Below are positions 54,021-64,000 of a DNA stretch of 64,000 bases, piece by piece. The notes beneath the pieces were generated by a model. The model was not told the origin of the DNA, did not search any database, and saw nothing but the letters and a program-made list of their open reading frames with translations. This DNA comes from Branchiostoma floridae. Its lineage: Eukaryota > Chordata > Leptocardii > Amphioxiformes > Branchiostomatidae. The stretch is taken from the NCBI RefSeq assembly GCF_000003815.2, contig NC_049986.1, positions 5,573,255-5,637,254 of the forward strand. Reading direction: 5' to 3'. The first letter of the stretch is position 1. Every line of letters begins with the position of its first letter. Both the position numbers and the translations under genes were made by a program.

Positions 54021-57000
54021 ACTGGTTAGGTTAAAAAGACTACAAAACATAGCTACATTCATAAATATGAACATCTTAAATTCTGTGCGAACAACGGTTG
54101 ATTCAATCAACAACCCCATGCGCCTTTGTTACAACATCAATTGTCCCTTTGGTTCTTGTCCATTGCACATTGGATGTCAACAAACTCTTAAAACGAATGC
54201 ATCAAACAACTCTTGAAAAATTCAAAAGCTAACGATATTGCTAGTCAGGAAGTCAAGTCACAGTACTAGTTCTCTATGATGTGTGAAATCGCACCAAGCA
54301 CCATTCGCTGTCCGTAACGTCAGAAATAGTTCCATCTGGAGGACTAGTTCCACACACAAGATCTACATATGTAAAAGCGTCATGGAAGACCTAGTAGCTA
54401 TAGTTGACGCTTGACAAACAACAACAACAACAACAACATCGTTCACAGAAAAGCAGACGACAAAGGTACCATGCGAATCTCTTCAAAGAACGACCGGTCT
54501 CTGCTGTCACATGGAAACACAAAGCCTTCAAATGACAGGAGGGAGAAAAATACAAAGACTCCTCGTCCACAACTGGAATCAAGATAGATTAAAGATGATA
54601 GAAATGTGCCATCATTCAGAGTGTGTCCGGGTGAGCTCGCTACAGGTGTTCGCAGGTAATGATGCCGCTAGAGACCGGCGCCACGCCGTCTCGTGGGGGA
54701 GACAAAGCCGGCAAAGTAGCGGCTGGGCTCGTAGAGTGGGAGACAGCACGAGAAGTACAACTGAGCGGAGAGGACGATTAAGAGTGGAGAAACGTAGCTG
54801 TAGTTACGAAGTAAAAATGAATGCATGTATAGTATATACACAACCTGGTCAGTTATACTTCCCGTGGTATAGGCAGTGTTTTTGTAGGTGTTTAATAACT
54901 ACTTTGGCAGTTTATCTGTACGCATTTTTAGCAAAAGAGGGACACAACCACGCGTTGGCACCAATCATAAGAAATTATAAGTGAAGGGTCACAGAACAAA
55001 ATACAATAACAACAACAAAATGAATTGTAGTATGAAGTACAAATGTTGACAAGAACCACGTTGTTCTTAATAGATCACAAGTCATATAAATCACCATTTA
55101 TATGGATTACAATGTTGTATAATCTTCTAATCCATCAATGCGAATTGTTTACACATATGTATTATCCCTTGATTGGCCAGAAAAAGGGATGGAATAATTC
55201 AGATTCACGCCACCCCCTGACGTGAAATATTACATTTCTCCTTCTGCTCTTTTAGATAGCTATAAATTTTATATAATTGTGCTGGGCTGGAGAGAGAAAG
55301 AATTCAACGGTCATAAACAGTTTGACGTATTCGAAGAGAAAAACCATATATCTGCTGAGCAAAAAAAAAGAATATATGAATAGTATAAAGGTATATATCC
55401 TTCGATGAGTACGTTGATAGTTAAGAAATATTACTCATGGTTGCAACAACACGAAGTGTGGACCATAATTAAGTGAGCACTGATGTATAAGCCAAAAGAC
55501 AAAATAGGTTGCAAACACCGAGCAATTTTTGCTGAGAATTTATGTTTCGCTAGAATAACATTGAAATCTTTAAATGACTAAAGAAAAGGTTGTATTCCAT
55601 ATTTTCCGGTACTAAGTTTTGACGACCATTAAGTAAACATTGATGTCTAACCAGTAATAAGGCCAAATATATTGCAAACATCCAAGACTTTTTGACCAAC
55701 AAGAAAGAAGTAGAATTTAAATTCTTTGTAGCTGACGGATAAATCAGACAAAAGTAAAGGTAATATTCATCTCCTTACATTTGTGGATCAAAAATTGTGC
55801 AATTTTATGAATAAGCAAATAGATACATAACCGCTTTACCTTTTCTTAGCTTTATGTTATTTCTATGTTTGAGATTTGAATTATAAAATGATTACAAAGA
55901 AACGAGACTCGTCGTGCATGGACATATGAAAAAAATTACAATTTGAACGTAAATCATAGATTGGCTAAAACTACGAATAAAATTATTGGTGTCGGAAAAT
56001 GTGCCTCTTTTTGCGCAACCGCCATCGTCAAATCAAGAAACTACTTCTACATATCCAAGCATTTGATTTGAAAATGTATACGGTGATAGACATTGTTGTG
56101 GTCAGGAAAAAAATCGTGGCTAACACAAAAAAACATTCTCTGTGAATGAGCACCAAGTATTTTAATCAAAGGCTGACGGCTATAGAGTATAAGATGGTGT
56201 CTAGTTTTGTTGCTGCCTTGCTGTTAGAATCTGCAGCTAGAATCTGCAACGTTCTTTTTGATGTGTCGCAGGCATGACTAAATCGTCAACAGTACAAATC
56301 AGACGTCTATTTTAAAATGAATTCAGTTTCCGTCTGTTTCGTCCTCCAGAAATTGAGAAAAAGTATGCAGACGGCTGCTAAGTACCAGGCATTCTAGAAG
56401 GGTAACATGGTTTATATGAAGGTCAACACCCACACACACGTGATTATAATCCCTAAATTTCCTTCAATCTTTGTCCTCAGAACGTCTAAAAGGACATATG
56501 TTGCCCCCTTCCCTCCCTCTACTATCTACCATTGGCACTTACGTTGTCAGTACACACGTGTGTTGTAGTATAGGAATAACGTGCTATACTTACGGACGCG
56601 CAGGTCGGCATGTTGAGAGCAGGACGGTTGAAACTGTGACTGTGTGTGTATGTATGTGTGTGAAGGAGGATACCCGGTGCACTGTTTCCCTCGCCCCCTC
56701 TCCAACCCACTTATGTTCAGGAAGTTTGTCTAGCTACTTTTTCTCACCTCAACTCGCTTCTGGTGGCGCACTGGGTAAACCTGCGAATCAGCTGGTCAAA
56801 TAATCTGCTGTTTGTTCTTCATCACCAAGAAATTAAAGTGGCCCTCCCCCTATGGATTTACTCGAGTGCCAATGTTGAACGATAACTATGTATACGTTTT
56901 CTAGAGACAGGAGCCTAGTCTTTCTCCATAAAAAGAGCAAGGAGATGGACATGCTTGACTGGTATCTTCATCAAATATCTTTTCGTTTGTTTGTATAAAT

Positions 57001-60000
57001 GGTCTTTGGACGAATTCGGAAAGTCACACGTTTTTTGTTTTTTGTTTTGTAATTTTCATACATCTCATCAATAGATTTTGATTTTTTGGGCTAATTTTTG
57101 CTATTATAACACATGTACAGAGGTTGTCTTTGCATTGCCACTTGACTGAATCTACAATCTATAAGATTATAAGAAGATTTCTAGAGCATAAAAGACTATT
57201 ACGTCATTTCATCACCCAGGGCATCATGTCATATTTTTTTTTCTATGTTCAAATGATGCCAAACGGTTAAGTGCGAAAAGGTAAGATAATGACTTTCCAC
57301 AACTTTCGGTATATAAGACCATGCCCATCTCTCGCCCTTTGACCACACAGTTGTGTAAGCACTACAGTGGTGTGTGTTCAACTGCCACCCCATTCCTCAC
57401 AAGTGTAAAGAAAGCACGTAACTTTTGTTGGTAGCGAACACTCTATCCTCTAAAGCATTTACAAGTAGTAGTACTGGCTCTCATAGATAGAATTTAAAAC
57501 TGTAAGGAACGTTGCAAATGTTGTACGGTTTACTCGATATTTTGAGGTAAGTGGGGAGGGGGGGTACTTCATATTTGTCATGTTTAACATCTTGCTAGGG
57601 AAAGCCCATGACATTAACCCAGACTACCCTTGCCACCATCGTACTTACAACACTGGTACGACAAATCCAGTAACCGACCCTTGCTATTTGCACGTCCAAA
57701 ACAATTTTTACTTTGCTGTTAGGTGCGAGTCGGGACGTATTTCAGACCATTCCTTCTTGGCGACACTGCGGGCGGGTGAAATATCTAGCATTGATCTGAC
57801 GATTCCGAGAGAGCAAATTACAAGTTGGTCTGCAAATGTTGGGCGCTCAAATCGACGGTGTTTCGACGTTGTGTGACATTTCCAAAAATCGACAAGGATG
57901 TGCCCGTCAACCCCGGTTGCGTGGTAACGTGCTATCCTGTCCTGGACCTTTCCCGTGCCTCGCTAGTGTGTGAGAATGCGGCCTGAGTTAAAGAGGGGGA
58001 GCGAGCAAACACTTGACTCCAAACTGTGATGTTGTCCCCGCGCAATCCGCATCCATACAAAACCTAATGAAGTTAAACCGGAGTGTTTGCCGTCGTTGCC
58101 TTGACAAATTTGCAGGGTGGAGTGGTGGGGAGGGGGGCGGCGGTTTGGATACATGTAACCGTATTTGTGCACCTGTGACATGTACAGCACTCAACTCCCC
58201 GCCCCACATTTTTTGAATGGGTTGATTGACGTCTTTGCAAGCGGTAGCTGAATGGAGGAATGAAGACAAGTTGAAAGACAAAAGGCAGGGCAGCTAGTGT
58301 CGAAATTCATAAGTCCACTCAAGCGCGGGAATAATGCCCTGGGCTAACAAAGTTAGTCAAATAATGTCTTTGGACCCAAGGACCAAAACCTACGGCCTTT
58401 TTGTATCTTTTCATTTACTGACAGATAAAAGCTCTCTCTTAACTAGTTGTGTTATCGCTTAAGACAATTCATAGTCACGTCATGAATTACAGTACACCTA
58501 TTGTAGAATTGAAACATTAAATTACAAAATTAGGGTGACAATCTTTAGAATTGAGGCATACGTGGAAAATTTGATAGTATTAAACACAATATCTGATCTA
58601 ACACCAAGTGTAATTTATCAATTGGGCATCAAAGAAGATCTAAGTTCTAACAACCAGTTTTCTCCTCTGTTCTCGGTTTTGTGTTTTTCATACTGTTTCA
58701 CTTAGTGCCATGCCTGTTCATTCTCTGATATTGTCCTCCCATCTTTTCTGTTCCTTAACCCTCTTTCTTCCTCCCTGGAAGGTTCCTTCTCAACCAGTTG
58801 CCGTTTTGAAAAAGACAAAGACAAAAAAGAAACTATACATTGGTCCGTCACATCTTTCTTTCTCCCCGACTATGAAAGAAAACACCAACATCCCAGTGAC
58901 CCAGTCTGAACTCGAAGATGGGGAAGATTTGCCAAACACGCGCGTGTGAGGAAGAATAACATTTATACAGGAAGTGTGCGGATTTGTTCACGACGTGTAC
59001 ACGGTGTGTTCACGGAAAACAACAGACACACCGCGACTGGAATACGACACCGGAAGTCAGGCCATAAGTAACAGCCATCTTTGAGAGGAGAGTTTTTTCC
59101 ATCTCCCCGGATGAAACATTTAAGTGTTACTGCCTTTGAACACACTCGACTGTGTGTTTTTTCTTTATCTCAGACCACATAGTCTACGGACTTTTTAAGG
59201 ACTTAGGGGCAGTGGATGGGCACGGTATTGAGATGCAAAGTACTCTCCAAGCAGAGGTTGAACCGCGCAGAAAAATAATAGCATTTCTGTTACAAACAAA
59301 TACCACTGTGCACAAATGAATCAGAAACATAATTCGGGGTTTCAGCATGATATTGGAATTGAGGTACAAATTAAACGTCCCCTAATGAAGCCCGGGGTAC
59401 CAACTTGAGTGAGCACAGAGGCTTGACCTCTGACCTTACCCCTAATTCCAGGCGCTTGATATGTTATTAGCTAACATTACTCAAGGATGCAAAGAATGCA
59501 CGTGTTTGGTCATGGAGATAAGTAGACTGTACAAAGCAGCTTTTCGGAAAATTTCATAGGTGTAAAATAAAAACAAAGCTATCTCTCTAGTTTGGCTCTT
59601 TCTATTCAAAAGTCTTTCGTAAATATTTATTTCCTAAACGAACATTCGGTGACGACATACGTTTTAATGAATCTAATCTTAATTAAGAATTGAAATTTGA
59701 GCTTTGATGCTAAAATTAGACTTTTTTAAAGTTGTATAAAGTGAATTGTAATGCTAATTCCTAGAATAAAACGTGGCTTGCATCATTAACTAGTTTTAAC
59801 CACAATCTAAAATGTTAACATTTAAGCTTAAACTATCAAATTGCATATGAAACGGTACGAAATACACACTGTGTACATCATACTATGGATGTTCAATGCG
59901 TAAGTTTCTGCATGAAGTTCATGCATTGTTAATATGACTATTTCATACATTTCTATTGATATAGTTGATTACTTCTATTATGATTTGTGCATTTGCTGGG

Positions 60001-62555
60001 TGGTTCTTATACCTTCGTTTTGGTGAATCATGAAAAAAAAAGATTCGAGACTCGAATGACTTCTGCTTGCATGAATTTAAATCTTCCAAATGGTAAAACA
60101 TTTAAAATACCAACCAATATTATCGTGTTATGGCATTTAACATCAGTTTTCCATATCTTCAATATCAATAATAAAATACATTGAACAAAGTTTTACTTCT
60201 CCTTGCTTTAGTAGTGAAGTGTTTTGCGATGTGAGAAAAACACTTGGCACAGAAATCCATCGGAGGGGAAGAAAAAAAACAACAGCGATGTCAGGTTAGA
60301 GGCAATTTGTTTCTATATATCAGTTCATTACGTACGTCTCAGCTGTGTTTCTTTCCTAATTGGGACTTCTCCAGAAGCGAGATTTCTCCGAATGAATGGT
60401 CACGTTGCCGCGAAGACGGCATAACAACTCCCTAACAAGCTCCGTACCTGTTCCCTCGAGTGGCCGGGAATAATAACAATGACGGCGGCAGACAAATAGA
60501 GATTCTGATGTGTACGTGAATGTGGAGAAAAAAATGTTTTTGAAAGGACGGAAAAAAGAAAGTTGTGCAACACATAAATAAAGCTGCAATGATGCAATGG
60601 TCTTGTGATTTCAAAAGTAAAAATTAAAGTAACAGAAAAAAAAAACTTTTTTTATCTTGCATAAATAACTGTTAGCCTGGGTACCATCCGGATTGTAGTT
60701 CTTTCCAATGTTTATTATACACTATATACAGTCACTTCTCCGCTATTCTGGTATGTTATGCAGCAGAAGCGAATATGATAGAGAACTACTACCCGGATTT
60801 ATCTGATGTGGCGTAAGATGCTATTTTCGTATCAATTTGGCCAGAAATGACAAAAGTATAATTGAGAAATAACCTAATACTCTGAAGTGAATTATCATCT
60901 AAAAAGGATCATCATATGATGGGCCCGTCGTTATACAAACACCGGTACTGTAGATGGGATAATTGTAATTGTGCATGACTGCGATGGCAGAACAATTTCC
61001 AAGAACTGCAATATTGGTCAGTTCACAGTGTAGCACCCCTCCCACCCCTGCCCAAATTATAGCTTTATATAATGTTGGAACTAGACAGTAACTTACATTT
61101 ACTGACTACCTTATTATACGATACACACTTAAGTACAATGAGAAAATGTTATCCATTATCAACAATTATGTGTAGATGCGTAAAAAATCCTAACAAATAA
61201 ATTTTCAGATAAACTTTCAATGAAATCAAATTTCCAAATCAAATTGAATTTTCTGAATATGATTGATAATTTGCCAGATGTGTATAAAAAAATTTAAATT
61301 TCAATGGTCATATCTATGTTCATCAAGATTATAGTGCTATCAATAGTTACATGTTTTAAGTAATAATTATATATCAAGAATTAATAATTGTTATGAATAA
61401 TAATGACATTTTATACAGCCCCCCCATAACGTATATTGCAGTGAGGTCGCATTCGTCGGAGGTAGTCTTACGACTGTAACAGAACCAACTGCCGACAGGG
61501 ATCTAAGACAGCATTTTCCCTTAGCAAAGCGGTTGATTTACGTACGACAAACGCACGGCCACGACCATCTCAAGAACAACCTATGTAATACGATCGTACG
61601 ACAATATGTATCGTACATAAACTTGTTCAAAATGTACCAACGAAAGAAGTCTATAATGATCCTACCTGTGTAGTCTAGAACGCAGACTCCTTAGGACGAT
61701 AAAATAAGACACAGTGGTTTCTACTCGCCCCAAACGGACTATGTTCCTGTGTATGTATCTGCCACAACCCACCTACTGTCTGCCCCTGATACTTTAAATC
61801 TCAACCTGAGCCACAAACACGACTTGAAGGGCGTCGCTAATCCGTCTTTAATCTCCCCGTGACGTATGGGAACAAAGCGTGGCGTGGTGCCGGACACAAG
61901 CTCTCATTATACACCAAACCCCGGGACAACAACAATAACAAAAGGGGGGTCATTACAAAGATTTGTTCACAGAAATGTTCAAAAACCCATGAAGAGGTGA
62001 AAGTAGCTTTTTTTTCATGAGGATTAGCCCGCTTGTGGTATACGGAAGGTCCTTGGGGGGAGGGGAGGGCCTAGGGGGACTCATTTACGGGAAGTACTGG
62101 TGAGATAATTGGTATGGAGTTATGGATGAGATGATGCGGATAGAAATGCGAAACGATTGGCGCCTCCGTATGCTCCATAAGTCACATTGCACGGCAGGTG
62201 TACAGGGATGGTAGAAGCGAACAGTCCTCTTGTTATCTAGTCATTATCTAACCTCCACAGATGAGCAAATGTCAAACGAACCTACTGTAAAATATCTGTC
62301 GCCAGGAAGATAGTTCTTATCTAAGTTTTCCCTCTTCTTTACCACTTTCCTTTTCAAAACTTATCGAATATGCGCCTTTCTCATATTTTGCAAAATGGTT
62401 CACCCAAAGTGTCCCTGTATTTAGAACGAACGTATTATACAACTTCTCCTTATTGTGACTTTCTCGCTTCTTTATGTTTTGTACTGCTGCTCGTCTTAGA
62501 AATCTCTTAATGGCTAGTTGCACTTAAAACATTCAAGAGGGTTTTTGAAAAAGGC
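54021..62555. other. Upstream side of gene B: no recognisable exon
   Basis: Gene B should have a 5' exon here ending in phase 0, but no convincing ATG-led frame with a donor was found on the minus strand. GC-balanced blocks stand out at 54600-54790, 57570-58240, 60350-60490 and 61720-61930; the last two contain 'cctaattggg', 'gggaataataacaatgacgg' and 'ctccccgtgacgtatgggaa', which could be regulatory. A plus-strand TATA-like 'ggtatataagacc' is at about 57308. CGTACGA-type dispersed repeat lies at 61545-61620. (CAA)n is at 54417-54437. The rest is AT-rich and featureless. Confidence 0.35.
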
Positions 62556-62985
62556 GCACGAACTAAGGTGCATAAAAGTGTCTTCATCTTATAAAGAATG
62601 CTTACCAATATATATTCTTTCGTTTGAAAGAAGGCTTACGAAACACTGTGCATAAAAGTGTTTTTATCTTATGATGAATACTTATAAATATATATGTTGG
62701 TTAGGTAACGTTCAGATATCGAAAAGGCAGTGTGTATGACGCATGGAAAATGTTTAGTTGAATGTCATAATGAGTTATTAGAATATATCTTAATGGTTAC
62801 GGTTCAGAGTGGACAAAGGAGGGTTTTCTTAAATCTTAAAGTTATCAAATGCAGTGTGTATGGCGCATGTAAAATGTTTTGTTAAATGTCATAATGAGTT
62901 ATTAAAACATATCTTAATGGCTACGGTTCAAAGTGGACAGAGAAGGGTTTTATTAAATCTTAAAATGAGTTATTAAATATCTATT
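62556..62985. repeat. Two local tandem duplications (~75 bp and ~125 bp)
   Basis: First pair: 'gcataaaagtgt-tt-atctta' at about 62570 and 62650. Second pair: 'gcagtgtgtatg-cgcatg-aa' with 'gtcataatgagttatta' and 'ggttcaaagtggaca' at about 62728 and 62851. Copies are 85-95 percent alike by eye. Confidence 0.8.
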
Positions 62986-63394
62986 GATAGATATGTATTT
63001 CAAAATGTTCAGAAAGCAAGACATAAAATAGAGACGCGTTCTTACAGCTTGCTATGAAGATATCTGTCAATGATTATGCTAGATAGAATATTCAAGGAGG
63101 ACTTACGTTGACGGAGGGTAAAGGTCCTTGTTTCCTTGTGACACAATGAGTACTTAGAATATACGTCTTTGTGGTTATTGTATTCAAGATGTTCAAAAGG
63201 TGCAAGAAAGAATGGAACAAAAGAACAACGCACGTGCCCGTCAAGAGTAATTTGATACATTTTGCAGCCGAACTTTAATTGCCGAACCAATGGTTGTCCA
63301 AAAATTAATGAGCATCGATGTGACCTCTTCTTCATTTATATAATGATATAAAGGGACTGTGAGTTATATAACGTTAACTGAACTTCAATGTGAC

Positions 63395-63640
63395 GTACCA
63401 GCTTCTGTATTTGTATCTGTACCTGTATAGCCGGTATAACAGCCCTTCGGCGTAATACACCAGCTTCTGTATATATCTGTATAGCCAACGTAACTGCTCT
63501 TCAGTGTAACACACCAGCTTCTGTATCTGTATCCAGCCGGTATAACCGCCCTTCAGGGTGACACGCCAACTTCTGTATCTGTATCTACATTTATATATGC
63601 ATATATATACAGCTGGTATAATCGCCTTTCGACCTTAAAC
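63395..63640. repeat. ~62-bp tandem repeat (CCAGCTTCTGTATCTGTATC)
   Basis: Four to five copies of 'caccagcttctgtatctgta' followed by 'tagccggtataacagccctt' and 'cagtgtaa'. Copies vary in the number of internal CTGTAT units. Confidence 0.85.
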
Positions 63641-64000
63641 ACCATATTCTCAAGCACGCAGCGCGGCAGCAGCTGGTTATATTACACTGAACGACCTGTC
63701 ACACCTAGCATTTGCACATCTCTAACGTTGTTCAACGCTATCGTAGAGTATGATCCTACAATACTTGATGACAACGATTTTCACTCTACGGTAGCTCCAA
63801 GTAAAAGAAATTAAACACCTCAATTCTGAATTGATAACTGACATTTGAAGGCATAATGATTATTTCTTGTTCAAGGCTTTTCTGAACTGGAAAATAAGAT
63901 GGAATATCATGATATTTTCATATTCAGATTATTATCTATTTCATCATTAGTATTGTTCATGTCATCAACAGTATCATGTTTTTTTTTTGTGTGTGGTTCT

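Noticed and set aside
57988-58281. Minus-strand ORF as candidate first exon of gene B
   Set aside because: Composition is unlike Lhx2/9 N termini, and I saw no donor in the needed phase.

Overview
This is eukaryotic, animal DNA: AT-rich, intron-rich, full of short transposons, SINEs and microsatellites, with two assembly gaps (N runs at 9032-9760 and 53555-53654). The only confidently recognisable protein genes are two LIM-homeobox genes of the Lhx2/9 (apterous) class, both on the minus strand in head-to-tail order. Two linked Lhx2/9 paralogues plus this repeat content best fit a cephalochordate (amphioxus, Branchiostoma). That is an inference from family knowledge, not from a database search.

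Layout. 1-13.0 kb: a 70-bp tandem repeat, a retrotransposon 3' fragment, MITEs, a 21-bp minisatellite, SINEs and the first gap. 13.05-15.2 kb: gene A, with its LIM1 exon (14885-15147) and an unsplit LIM2 exon (13050-13402). Its homeobox exons are not visible; they must lie left of the window, in the 729-bp gap, or be lost. 15.2-44.1 kb: intergenic or gene A 5' region with no recognisable gene, holding MITEs, SINEs, a second retrotransposon fragment and a 1.03-kb non-autonomous DNA transposon with perfect 104-bp inverted ends. 44.09-53.47 kb: gene B, with LIM1 (53260-53472), LIM2 split over two exons (50278-50431 and 47317-47497) and the homeodomain over two exons (44746-44939 and 44090-44344, including the stop). 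53.5-64 kb: the presumed 5' side of gene B; no first exon could be identified. Splice phases across all visible junctions agree with one continuous reading frame, except for one extra base in the gene B LIM1 exon.

Lhx2/9 proteins are nuclear transcription factors. Their two LIM zinc-binding domains bind cofactors such as Ldb/Chip, and the homeodomain binds TAAT-type sites. The two genes would encode related factors that arose by tandem duplication.

The most unusual feature is in gene B. The last ~75 bp of its LIM1 exon, including the 5' splice site, plus a (GTTT)n spacer, is repeated in tandem down the following intron: 15 complete copies including the real exon end, and one partial copy. 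The 3' end of the second LIM2 exon, again with its splice donor, is independently present three times. The other two donors of gene B are followed by microsatellite DNA. Gene A shows none of this.
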